This document shows, piece by piece, positions 6,523-13,927 of a stretch of DNA of 14,521 nt. The DNA comes from DAOTWP01 sp034435675. Lineage in GTDB: Bacteria; Chloroflexota; Anaerolineae; Aggregatilineales; Phototrophicaceae. The stretch spans positions 1 through 14,521 of the forward strand of contig DAOTWP010000201.1 in assembly GCA_034435675.1 (NCBI GenBank), written 5' to 3'. Each line of letters begins with the position of its first letter. Position 1 is the stretch's first letter. The notes beneath the pieces are model-generated. The model was given only the letters and a program-made list of their open reading frames with translations. It was not told where the DNA came from and did no database searches. Both the position numbers and the translations under genes were made by a program.

Positions 6523-8286
6523 ATGAAATCTTTGCGATCATTGAAGCCGTTGCTGCTGCGCAGCCGCTACGCGCTGATCCTGCTGCTGGTCCTCGTGCTG
6601 GCGGGCGGGGCAAGCGGTATCACCTCCGCGCAGAACAATCTGTGCGCCACTGCCGGTCAGCGTGGGGGCATCGTCTTCGATATTGAGTATGGCGACACCG
6701 TCAGTAACAGCATTAGCAACAGCAACTACATCTGGGGCTACTGCTTTGAGGGTGAAGAAGGCGACGAGATTCGCATCACCATGGAGGCGACCAGCGGCAA
6801 CCTTGACACGCTGGTGGCGCTGGGCGACCCCACGCTGGATGAAGTGTTTGCCCAGAACGATGACGCCCGCAGCGGCACCACTGACTCCGAACTGGAATTT
6901 GTGCTGCCGGATGACGGCGAATACCTGATCATCGCCACGCGCTTTGGGCTGGACAGCGGCAGTTCACGCGGAGACTTTGACCTGACACTCGAGCTGCTCA
7001 GCGGCGGCGGTGGTGGCAGTGGTCGCGGCGGTGGCGGTGGCACGCCCGGCGCGGCTTCCTGCGCTGACGTGGATGTTGACGGCATGCAGGTCATCGAGTA
7101 CGGCGACGAAGTGGACGGCGAAATTACGGATCGCAGCTTCACCCAGGTCTACTGCTTTGAAGGGCTGGCAGATGATGAAATCGTCATCAGCATGACTGCC
7201 GCCGATGAACTGGATACCCTGCTGATATTGAGCGATACCGCGCTCGATGAGTCCTTCGCCCAGAATGACGATATCGAACGCGGCAATACCAACTCGCAGA
7301 TTGAATTCACGCTGCCGGACGACGGCGCTTATCTGATCGTCGCCACGCGCTACAACCTGGAAGACGGGCGCACCGAAGGCGAATACACCCTGACGCTGGA
7401 AGTGACCGCCGGACCCAGCACCGAAGCGCCTCCCAGCGGTGGCGGCGGTGGAACTGCTGCCGGCGCCTGCGCTGACGTGGACATTGACGGCGTGCAGGTG
7501 ATTGCTTACGGCGACACCGTCAGCGGCGAAATCACCGACGACGCCTTCGTGGTGCTCTACTGCTTTGAAGGGCTGGCAGATGACGAAATTGTCATCAGCA
7601 TGGAGGCGGCGCGCAACAGTGAACTGGACACACTGATCATTCTGACAGACAGCACGCTGGACAACACGCTGGCGCAGAATGACGACATCGAACGCGGCAA
7701 CACCAACTCGCAGCTTGCATTCACCCTGCCGGAGGACGGCGCGTATCTGATCGTCGCCACACGTTACAACCTTGAAGAAGGACGCAGCGAAGGTGACTAC
7801 GACCTGACGCTGGAACTGACTGCCGGACCGAGCGCGGACGGCGACACCGGCGATGACGGCAAGGACAGCGGCGGCGGTGATGACGGCGGCGGCAGCGCGA
7901 CCGGCGGCGGCAGCAATGCCTGCGAATCAGTGGTCATCGGTGATGATGTGTCCTTCGAAATCATGGAATCCGGCGACACGATCAGCGGCTCGATTGACGA
8001 TAACAACCCGATTCGGCTGTACTGCTTTGAAGGGGAGGCAGGCGATCAGGTGACGATCCGTATGGAGGCGTCCAGCGGCGACCTTGATCCGCTGTTGATC
8101 CTGACCGATCCGACCTTTGAAGAAGCATTCGGGCAGAATGACAACATCAGCAGCCGCAACACCGATGCTGAAATCGTGTTTGAGCTGCCGGCGGATGGTG
8201 TGTATATCATCGCGGCGACCCGTGTGGACGTTGTTGATGGCGACACCGCCGGGCGTTTCGCGCTGACGCTGGAGATTGAGAACTAG
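6523..8286 (+). CDS. Secreted protein with four PPC domains
   Basis: A predicted exported, very acidic protein of 587 residues. A basic N-terminus and hydrophobic core (17-30) form a signal peptide with likely cleavage near SAQ (35-37). Four PPC-type beta-sandwich domains follow (about 41-160, 180-298, 316-438, 467-587). They are joined by Gly-rich linkers, the last one Asp/Gly-rich. Each domain has an early Cys and a second Cys in YCFEG: 41/74, 180/211, 316/347 and 467/501, so four disulfides are likely. Each also has an LD(T/P)L strand, a ND-rich loop and a LP-DG-Y-I-AT end. No enzyme domain, sortase signal or membrane anchor is seen. PPC domains often accompany secreted peptidases, but here they stand alone, so binding or surface structure is the best guess. 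AAGGAG at 6509-6514 sits 8 bases before ATG 6523, ruling out an upstream ATG at 6487. Confidence 0.87.
   Translation: MKSLRSLKPLLLRSRYALILLLVLVLAGGASGITSAQNNLCATAGQRGGIVFDIEYGDTVSNSISNSNYIWGYCFEGEEGDEIRITMEATSGNLDTLVALGDPTLDEVFAQNDDARSGTTDSELEFVLPDDGEYLIIATRFGLDSGSSRGDFDLTLELLSGGGGGSGRGGGGGTPGAASCADVDVDGMQVIEYGDEVDGEITDRSFTQVYCFEGLADDEIVISMTAADELDTLLILSDTALDESFAQNDDIERGNTNSQIEFTLPDDGAYLIVATRYNLEDGRTEGEYTLTLEVTAGPSTEAPPSGGGGGTAAGACADVDIDGVQVIAYGDTVSGEITDDAFVVLYCFEGLADDEIVISMEAARNSELDTLIILTDSTLDNTLAQNDDIERGNTNSQLAFTLPEDGAYLIVATRYNLEEGRSEGDYDLTLELTAGPSADGDTGDDGKDSGGGDDGGGSATGGGSNACESVVIGDDVSFEIMESGDTISGSIDDNNPIRLYCFEGEAGDQVTIRMEASSGDLDPLLILTDPTFEEAFGQNDNISSRNTDAEIVFELPADGVYIIAATRVDVVDGDTAGRFALTLEIEN
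7060..7836 (+). repeat. Internal duplication: PPC domains 2 and 3 of the four-PPC gene
   Basis: The unit beginning at the Cys codon at 7060 recurs at 7468, exactly 408 bases (136 codons) later. Long stretches match almost base for base, including the YCFEGLADDEIVISM coding segment (7150 and 7558) and the NDDIERGNTNSQ segment, so mostly silent changes separate them. The offset grows to 414 after a two-codon insertion in the second unit. Domains 1 and 4 are more distant. Confidence 0.8.
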
Positions 8287-8342
8287 GTATCTATCCGAGC
8301 GATCAGATTTTCTTGTAGGGGCGAGGCGTGCCTCGCCCGGCT
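8287..8342 (+). repeat. 56-bp palindromic repeat, copy 1
   Basis: Starts directly after the stop codon of the four-PPC gene. It matches copy 2 (8602-8657) at 53 of 56 positions. Its right part holds a hairpin with arms gggcgaggc and gcctcgccc separated by two bases. No T-run follows, so it is not a classical terminator although it might act as one for the gene just ended. Confidence 0.75.
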
Positions 8343-8533
8343 GCCGGATAGATTCTATGCACGACCAGATTAATAACATCTGATATAGGGGGCGGTTTAC
8401 GTGCCGCCCCGCCCTGGGCACACGCCGCGTGCGCCCCTGCGGTTGGGCGTCTTCTATTCAGGTCACCCAATAACTATGGTTCTATCAACCCGGACAAGGG
8501 ATTATGCAGTTTTCCAAAAACAATATGGAGTTT

Positions 8534-8561
8534 GGGCGGAGATGCGGGCGCATGTCCGCCC
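8534..8561. repeat. Long-stem hairpin inside the repeat block
   Basis: gggcgga and atgc on the left (8534-8545) pair with gcat and tccgccc on the right (8550-8561), with one G-G mismatch and a four-base loop. The gcgcatgtccgcc part also appears near the left of the 65-bp repeat, so it is another variant module. Confidence 0.55.
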
Positions 8562-8601
8562 TTAATCCACACCCTGCATACGATTCGTAGGGGAGGATTA
8601 A

Positions 8602-8657
8602 GTATCTATCCGAGAAATCAGATTTTCTTGTAGGGGCGAGGCATGCCTCGCCCGGCT
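8602..8657 (+). repeat. 56-bp palindromic repeat, copy 2
   Basis: Second copy of the element at 8287, 315 bases downstream in the same orientation. Here the hairpin is a perfect 20-base palindrome, with gggcgaggca running directly into tgcctcgccc. The perfect self-complementarity and short conserved flank (gtatctatccgag in copy 1) fit a small mobile or REP-like element. Confidence 0.75.
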
Positions 8658-8678
8658 TGATGAATTTACGGATAGACT

Positions 8679-8743
8679 CTAAGCGCAGCGCACGTCCGCC
8701 CTTGTTCTCCGTATTTAATCGTTAAAGCGCATAATCCCCTTGT
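8679..8743 (+). repeat. 65-bp interspersed repeat, copy C
   Basis: Matches copy A at 62 of 65 bases in the same orientation. It sits 28 bases beyond the stop (minus strand) of the TPR-PPC gene. Its right flank (ttgttcaggg, then aaacaggttta) resembles that of copy B. Confidence 0.8.
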
Positions 8744-8771
8744 TCAGGGAAACAGGTTTATCGATGGGCGC

Positions 8772-9785
8772 TTAGTCCGCCTCGCGCACGACCAGCAGCA
8801 CCTTGATCGTGCCTTCACTGCCACCGCCCGCGTGCGAAACCAGCAGCGTGTACGCGCCGCTGTAGGGCGCTGCGTAATCCTCAATAATGCTGCTGAAATT
8901 CGCCAGGCTGATGTCGTCGCGGCTGAACAGCGCTTCGCCGTCGGCATCGAGGATAATCAGCAGCGGGTCAACCAGCCCATCGGGCGAATAGGCGACGAAT
9001 GTTAAAAGTTGCCCTTCCTCCGCCTCGAATTCATAGCGGTACACGCGCCCCTCGGTCATGTCAATTAACTGGGTTTCTGCCGGGGTCAGGGCGTCGCCTT
9101 CCACCGCTTCCAGTTCAATTGCCTCAACCCATGCCAGGTGATCGGGTGCCGCGCTGACGCTGTCGCCCGCCTGCTCATACGCCAGCCCGCGGCTCAGGTA
9201 GACACTTTCTGCGGGCAGCCCCAGGTCAACTGCCATTTCGAAGTCGGCATTGGCGGCGTCAATCTCGCCCATGCGGATATAGGTGCTGCCGCGATTCAGG
9301 TAGATGTTGATATTTGCCGGGTCGAGTTCCAGTGCGGCGGAGTAATCGGCAATGGCGAGTTCATAGTCGCCCAGGTCGGTATAGACCAGCGCCCGGTTGG
9401 TATAGGCAAGCACATAGGTCGGGTTGAGTTCAATCGCGCGGCTGTAGTCCGCCAGTGCCAGTTCCAGTTCACCCAGGCGGTAGTAGGCGACCCCGCGATT
9501 ATTCCACGCAAAGGCATCCTCCGGTGTCAGCTCAATCACGCAGGTATAGGCTTCGACTGCGGTGGCGTAATCCCCATTCTCAATCGCGTTAAAGCCGCGA
9601 TTAAAGCATTCCTCAGCAGGCGAAAACGTCGGCGTAGGCACCAGTGTCGGCTGCGCGAGCACTTCCGCGGCGCTGGCGGGCACTGCGCCGCCAAACCCCG
9701 GCAGCAGCAGGCTGGCAGCACCCAGCAGGACGAGCAGTACAGCGGAAATCACAGTAGATGTTCTGGTAAGGCGGCGGCGAACCAT
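8772..9785 (-). CDS. Exported TPR protein with C-terminal PPC-like domain
   Basis: A predicted exported protein of 337 residues. It begins with a basic N-terminus (MVRRRLTR) and a hydrophobic helix (12-28), with likely signal cleavage near ASA (37-39) or retention as an anchor. A Thr/Pro linker (about 45-56) follows. Four tetratricopeptide repeats run from about 57 to 192, with the standard GDY-A-A-Y--AIEL-P pattern, plus a weaker fifth to about 220. The last 105 residues resemble a PPC domain (YRYEFEAEEGQLLTFVAYS, DPLLIILDADGE, SGAYTLLVS) without the Cys pair of the two proteins upstream. TPRs mediate protein-protein contacts, so a scaffold at the outer side of the membrane is likely. AGGAGG lies 4 bases before ATG 9785; a longer reading to 9950 adds a stretch with no family look. 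It is transcribed divergently from the TIR-WD40 gene. Confidence 0.85.
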   Translation of the reverse strand: MVRRRLTRTSTVISAVLLVLLGAASLLLPGFGGAVPASAAEVLAQPTLVPTPTFSPAEECFNRGFNAIENGDYATAVEAYTCVIELTPEDAFAWNNRGVAYYRLGELELALADYSRAIELNPTYVLAYTNRALVYTDLGDYELAIADYSAALELDPANINIYLNRGSTYIRMGEIDAANADFEMAVDLGLPAESVYLSRGLAYEQAGDSVSAAPDHLAWVEAIELEAVEGDALTPAETQLIDMTEGRVYRYEFEAEEGQLLTFVAYSPDGLVDPLLIILDADGEALFSRDDISLANFSSIIEDYAAPYSGAYTLLVSHAGGGSEGTIKVLLVVREAD

Positions 9786-9834
9786 TGTCCCTCCTGATCC
9801 ATGCGATTGGCAGTTGGTTGTACCTGTCTGTTTC

Positions 9835-9863
9835 AGTATGGCAGTCCCCCGCGCCGTGCGCAA
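9835..9863 (-). promoter_or_regulatory. Candidate promoter for the TPR-PPC gene
   Basis: On the minus strand TTGCGC (9858-9863) and CATACT (9835-9840) are separated by exactly 17 bases, about 50 bases before the ATG at 9785. Each box is only a partial match to the sigma-70 consensus. Confidence 0.3.
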
Positions 9864-9971
9864 GAGGCGGATTGGGCGGGCAGCAGGCGGCAGTTCCGCC
9901 AATGACCTGCGCTGGTCTGCACCCGGTACAATTCCTGGTTCCCAATCCATCTGTGGTCTAATTTCTGTGTG

Positions 9972-9977
9972 TATAAT
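9972..9977 (+). promoter_or_regulatory. Candidate -10 box for the TIR-WD40 gene
   Basis: A perfect TATAAT preceded directly by TGTG lies 44 bases before ATG 10022. The -35 region is poor (atctgt at 17 bases), so strength would depend on the TGTG element or on an activator. It lies in the 236-base divergent space shared with the TPR-PPC gene. Confidence 0.45.
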
Positions 9978-10021
9978 ATACGCAGGCGCAGCACCGTCCG
10001 CTCAACGTGAACGAGGCTTTC

Positions 10022-12631
10022 ATGAACGACGTATTCATTTCGTATTCCCACGAAGATCGTGTATTCAAGAACCGTCTGCGCACCACTTTTCTCGCCGCTG
10101 GCTATCAGGTCTGGTCCGATGATGACATCCCTTTCGCGTCCGACTGGTGGGCAGACATCTGTCGCAACATCGAACAGGCGCAGGTGGTGCTGTTTGTCAT
10201 CAGCCCGTCCAGCCTGTCCGCCCCCATGTGCCATCTGGAACTGGCGCATGCCCGCAGCTTCAACAAGCGCGTGATCCCGATCCTGTTCCGGCGGGGCGAT
10301 GAAAACACGGCGCTGGCGGGGTTGATGACCCGCGCGCTGAACGTGATGGAGCGCACGATTCTGGATAACCGCGATATGCTGGTCATCGCCCGCGACAACT
10401 GGGAGCTGATCAACGGGCATCAGTGGATCCGCTTTGATACCAGCGAGCCGTTCGAGGCGTTGTTCCGGCGGCTGCAAACCGCGCTGGAAACCGACTTGCA
10501 GCATGTCTATATTCATACGCGCCTGCTGCTGCGTGCGCAGGAATGGCACAACTCCGGGCGCGATGTCAGCCTGCTGCTGGCAGGCAGCGAGATTGACTCG
10601 GCGGAAAACTGGCTGCAAGCGGCGGGTAGTGCCAATCCGCTGCCGCTGCCGCTGCACACGGAGTATATCCAGCAGAGCCGCCGCGAACACCAGCAGCGCG
10701 AGGCACAGGCGCAGCGCATTGATCGCCAGCTCAAACGGCTGCGGCGCGCATCGCGGGCGTTCGCCGGGTTTGGCGTGCTGGCGGCGCTGGCGGCTGTACT
10801 GCTGCTGGTAATCGGGATTCAGGTGGGCGGGCAGGCGGCGGCAGCACAGGCAACGCTCGATGTGGTCAATACCAGCGTGAGCGTTGCCGAGGGGACGGTG
10901 ACCCGGCTGGCGCTAGATGTTGGGCTGCTCGGCGGAGTCAGCGAGTCGCGGCGGCTGGCGAGTGCGGCGGACCTGGCGCAGACCGATGGCGATGTCCAGT
11001 TGGCGCTGCTGCTGAGCATCGCCGCGCTGAACAGCAGCTATTCTGCCGAGGCAGAAGCCGCCCTGACCCGCGCATTGGGCAGCGATGCGCCGTTGTTTAC
11101 GCTGGCGCACAACGACAGCGTCAACAGCGCCTATTTCAGCCCGGATGGGCGGGCGATTGTCACCGCCAGCGACGACGGCACGGCAGTCGTCTGGGATGCG
11201 CTGGACGGCAAGCCGCGGTATGTGCTTGATGAACATTCTGAACAGGTCAACAGCGCCATCTTCAGCCCCGACGGACACTATATCGTCACGGCGGGCACGG
11301 ACGAGGTCGCTATCGTCTGGGATGCGCTGACCGGGCGCTGGTTTCGTTATCTGCAAGGGCACCGCGCGCGCATCAACAGCGCCGCCTTCAGCCCGGACAC
11401 CCGCCTGATTGTGACCGCCAGCGCCGATGGCACGGCGATGCTCTGGGATGTGCAGACCGGCAGTCCGCTGCTGACACTGGCGCATGCCGAAGAAGTCTAC
11501 ACGGCGGTGTTCAGCCCGGATGGACGTTATGTGCTCACTGCCAGCGCTGACAGCACGACGATTGTCTGGGATGCCGCCAGCGGGCAGCGTGTGCGCCTGC
11601 TGGCAGAAACCGAGTTCAGGCGCTGGACGGCGGTGGCGGCGGTATTCAGCCCGGATGGCAGCACCGCGATTACGCGCTACCGGCACGGGGTGCTGACCCT
11701 CTGGGATGTGAATGCGGGACTTCTGGATCAGGAGTTAGGCGTGCTGGGCAACTTTGTTGATGGGCTGAGTTTTGCGGCGTACAACCCGGCGGGCGATGTG
11801 CTGCTGACCACACGCGGCATTACGGCGGTGCTGTGGGATTTGTCGTCCGGTGCCGAGCTGCGCACACTGGTTGGGCATACGGACCGGGTGTACAGTGCCG
11901 CCTTCAGCGCCGACGGACGCCTGATTGTCACTGCGGGGCAGGATGGTCGCGCGCTGGTCTGGTACGCCGACTACCGCGAAATGGTCCGCTATGCCTGCCT
12001 GTTTACCACCCGCGACCTGACGCCGTCGGAGCGCTTTGAGCATGGCATTGCGCTGGGCAACCCAATCTGTCCGCAGTTTGCCAGCGAGTCCAGTGCCGGC
12101 GACACTGCCGCAGACGTTACGCCGTCTGCCACGCTGACGCCCTTGATGACCTGGACACCCGCGCCCTTTACGGCGGCGACGCTGCCTGTTTTCACACCCT
12201 TGCCGACGCTGGCACCGACCTTCACGCCCGAAAGCGCCGCGCAGGCGGCAGTTGTGGGCGAAAATATCGGGCGGATTGCGCCCGGTGGCGGGCAGGTGTG
12301 GCTCTATGCCGGGCAGGCGGACGAACTGCTGACCGTGCGCGTGCTGGCGGATGCCCCGGCGAATGCCGCGTCTGATGCCGAACGCACCGCGCAGAATCTG
12401 TTCGACACTCGCCTGCTGCTGTATGCCCCCGATGGCACGCTGCTGGATATGGATGACGATATTCGGATTGGCGAGCTGACTGACTCGGAACTGGTGGGCG
12501 TGCAATTGTCCGAAACAGGTGTCTACCGCATTGAAGTGCGCAGTTTTAACGATGCTTCCGGCGGCGGCTACCGGCTGGTGATCGAAAGCCTGCTGCCCAC
12601 ACCCAACGCCCTCAGCGCGCCGGGCGGGTAG
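10022..12631 (+). CDS. TIR-transmembrane-WD40-PPC receptor-like protein
   Basis: An 869-residue protein. Residues 1-140 form a TIR domain (VFISYSHEDRVF at the start). Glu73 in CHLELAHA sits where the catalytic Glu of TIR NADases lies. Residues 140-246 are a linker with HTRLLLRAQEW and LHTEYIQQSRRE, a pattern I recall from TIR-WD40 proteins, ending in a basic stretch (RQLKRLRRASR). One transmembrane helix spans about 247-268, then a helical stalk to about 355. Seven WD40 repeats (361-650) end in WD or WY, enough for a complete propeller. A Thr/Pro-rich linker (700-740) and a PPC-like domain (about 741-865) follow. Charges place TIR inside and propeller plus PPC outside. Likely a sensor whose external part controls cytoplasmic TIR activity, but signal, product and biological role are inference. 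I chose ATG 10022 because GAGG lies 5 bases upstream; an in-frame GTG at 10007 is the alternative. Its stop abuts the stop of the next, convergent gene. Confidence 0.9.
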   Translation: MNDVFISYSHEDRVFKNRLRTTFLAAGYQVWSDDDIPFASDWWADICRNIEQAQVVLFVISPSSLSAPMCHLELAHARSFNKRVIPILFRRGDENTALAGLMTRALNVMERTILDNRDMLVIARDNWELINGHQWIRFDTSEPFEALFRRLQTALETDLQHVYIHTRLLLRAQEWHNSGRDVSLLLAGSEIDSAENWLQAAGSANPLPLPLHTEYIQQSRREHQQREAQAQRIDRQLKRLRRASRAFAGFGVLAALAAVLLLVIGIQVGGQAAAAQATLDVVNTSVSVAEGTVTRLALDVGLLGGVSESRRLASAADLAQTDGDVQLALLLSIAALNSSYSAEAEAALTRALGSDAPLFTLAHNDSVNSAYFSPDGRAIVTASDDGTAVVWDALDGKPRYVLDEHSEQVNSAIFSPDGHYIVTAGTDEVAIVWDALTGRWFRYLQGHRARINSAAFSPDTRLIVTASADGTAMLWDVQTGSPLLTLAHAEEVYTAVFSPDGRYVLTASADSTTIVWDAASGQRVRLLAETEFRRWTAVAAVFSPDGSTAITRYRHGVLTLWDVNAGLLDQELGVLGNFVDGLSFAAYNPAGDVLLTTRGITAVLWDLSSGAELRTLVGHTDRVYSAAFSADGRLIVTAGQDGRALVWYADYREMVRYACLFTTRDLTPSERFEHGIALGNPICPQFASESSAGDTAADVTPSATLTPLMTWTPAPFTAATLPVFTPLPTLAPTFTPESAAQAAVVGENIGRIAPGGGQVWLYAGQADELLTVRVLADAPANAASDAERTAQNLFDTRLLLYAPDGTLLDMDDDIRIGELTDSELVGVQLSETGVYRIEVRSFNDASGGGYRLVIESLLPTPNALSAPGG

Positions 12632-13303
12632 TCATACCCCGAAAAATGCCAGCAGCGCCGACCAGATCACAGCGGTCTGGTCGAGCAGTTGGTGGTCGCT
12701 GTCTACCAGCCGCAGTTCGACATTCGGGCGTCCCTGCGCGAAACGCACACTCTGCTCGTGTGGCACGCTTTCGTCGTGCAGTCCGTGCACAATCAGCGTC
12801 GGCAGCGCCAGCGCTACGCCGTAGCTGTCGTACTGCATAAGATCCTCGACCAGCCCGTAATGCACCGGTTCTGCACTGCCGCTGGCGAAATTGTGGAACG
12901 CGAACCAGCCGCTTTCACGCCAGCGTGCCAGTCCGTCCGCGCCCATCTGGCGGTCCCGGTTGGCAGCAAAATCAAACGCCGGGGCAAGCAGCAGCAGTTT
13001 TGATACCCGCGCTGCCTCTGCCGCACGGTAGCGATCCACAAAATGCAGCGCCGCCAGCCCGCCCATGCTGCTGCCAATCAAACCGACCGGACCAGGCGGA
13101 CAGGCGCGCACTGTTTCCGCTACCCGCGCCAGCATCGCCGTCAGTGTCAGGTGGGCGAAGTCGGGCGCGTTCAGGTCGGGGATATGCAGCGGGATGCCGC
13201 GCGCTGCCAGCCGCGCCGCCAAATCCTGTGCCTTCTTGCTCTGCGGTGACGAAGCGAAGCCATGCAGGTAGATCAAATGGGGACGAATGCCGCTTTCCAC
13301 CAT
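12632..13303 (-). CDS. Alpha/beta hydrolase, YqiA/YcfP-like esterase family
   Basis: A cytoplasmic hydrolase of 223 residues with no signal peptide. The N-terminus shows the family mark YLHGFASSP (12-20), supplying the oxyanion-hole region. The nucleophile elbow is GSSMGG (77-82, Ser79). The acid is probably Asp177 in HGLHDESVP and the His is His204 in DSDHQL, so the triad is complete. YqiA-type proteins are esterases with short-chain acyl ester or acyl-CoA activity; the true substrate is unknown. I chose ATG 13303 because AAAGGTG lies 9 bases upstream; a longer reading to 13426 would overlap the divergent gene and has no match. The stop codon directly touches the stop of the TIR-WD40 gene, with no room for a terminator between them. 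Confidence 0.85.
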   Translation of the reverse strand: MVESGIRPHLIYLHGFASSPQSKKAQDLAARLAARGIPLHIPDLNAPDFAHLTLTAMLARVAETVRACPPGPVGLIGSSMGGLAALHFVDRYRAAEAARVSKLLLLAPAFDFAANRDRQMGADGLARWRESGWFAFHNFASGSAEPVHYGLVEDLMQYDSYGVALALPTLIVHGLHDESVPHEQSVRFAQGRPNVELRLVDSDHQLLDQTAVIWSALLAFFGV

Positions 13304-13346
13304 GATTTTTGTCACCTTTCGCGTGCTGAATGCGCTGCTGCTGCGT

Positions 13347-13352
13347 AGTATA
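13347..13352 (-). promoter_or_regulatory. Candidate -10 box for the alpha/beta hydrolase gene
   Basis: On the minus strand this is TATACT (5 of 6), 43 bases before the ATG at 13303. A CGGTCA at 18 bases upstream is a weak -35 candidate. It lies in the 142-base divergent space shared with the oxidoreductase gene. Confidence 0.3.
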
Positions 13353-13445
13353 GGCAAAGTGTCTGCCCGCTGACCGGGTCTGTTAGACAGGCTGCTGCCT
13401 GCGCCGCCGGACAGCGTTTTGACCAAGACAAAGGAAACTGTAACG

Positions 13446-13880
13446 ATGAAAGCACGCGATGTCTATAACGTTCTGATGAAAGTGCTGCTGCGTTCCCCGC
13501 TGCACGGTGTCGTCAGCGGCACGTTTATGCTGATCACGTTTACCGGGCGCAAAAGTGGCAGCGTCTATACCACGCCGGTGGAATATTTTTCTGTGGATGG
13601 CGCGATGTGCGGTTTCAGCGCAACAGAACGCACCTGGTGGAAGAACCTGCGCGGCGGTGCGCCGGTCACGCTGCGGCTGCGTGGGCGCACAGTGCCGGCG
13701 CAGGCACAGGCATTTACAGATGACGACTTCACCCGGCAGACGATTCGCGGCTATCTGGCGCAGCATCCGCGCCGCGCGAAGCTGTTCGGCATCACCCCCG
13801 CGCCGGACGGCACCCTGCCCGATGCGGAAATTGAACAGGCGGCAAAGCGGCTCGTCGCACTGCGTTACACGCCGGAATAG
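13446..13880 (+). CDS. Deazaflavin (F420)-type nitroreductase family protein (DUF385)
   Basis: A small protein of 144 residues with the split-barrel fold of the F420H2-dependent oxidoreductases (DUF385, Ddn-like). The family's core strand motif is clear near the N-terminus: LITFTGRKSGSVYTTPVEYF, followed by a Gly-turn, a RTWWKNL segment and a VTLRLRGR strand. Members reduce diverse substrates with reduced F420; some bind flavin or haem-breakdown products instead, so the cofactor is a family-level guess. The C-terminal part is a helix ending in a normal stop. ATG 13446 is preferred, with AAGGA 10 bases upstream; a TTG at 13419 would add nine residues of no family character. No F420 biosynthesis gene is in the window. 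Confidence 0.82.
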   Translation: MKARDVYNVLMKVLLRSPLHGVVSGTFMLITFTGRKSGSVYTTPVEYFSVDGAMCGFSATERTWWKNLRGGAPVTLRLRGRTVPAQAQAFTDDDFTRQTIRGYLAQHPRRAKLFGITPAPDGTLPDAEIEQAAKRLVALRYTPE

Positions 13881-13927
13881 CGCAGCGCCCGCGCCACAGC
13901 CGCCGCGCAGCCGCGCAGGCAACAAAA

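Larger units (their letters stand above)
8287..8771. repeat. Gene-free block made of repeat modules
   Basis: These 485 bases between the convergent four-PPC and TPR-PPC genes contain no credible gene. In order they hold palindromic repeat copy 1 (8287-8342) and a hairpin ggggcgg/ccgcccc (8389-8395 with 8404-8410). Next is a second hairpin gggcacacg/cgtgcgccc with one mismatch (about 8415-8435), then an inverted piece of the outer repeat end (about 8482-8512, compare 2968-3003). A stem at 8534-8561 follows, then palindromic copy 2 (8602-8657) and 65-bp repeat copy C (8679-8743). Confidence 0.65.

Noticed and set aside
8287..8771. CRISPR array in the repeat-rich block
   Set aside because: The repeats are not evenly spaced, only two copies of the 56-bp unit exist 315 bases apart, the intervening sequence is itself repetitive, and no cas gene is present.
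9833..10690. 285-residue open frame on the minus strand overlapping the TIR coding region
   Set aside because: It lacks domain character and overlaps the well-supported TIR domain and the divergent promoter region.
4957..12631. Classical anti-phage defence island
   Set aside because: Only the TIR protein suggests defence. There is no nuclease, helicase, restriction, toxin-antitoxin, CBASS, Thoeris ThsA-like or recombinase gene nearby, so calling the region a defence island would go beyond the sequence.
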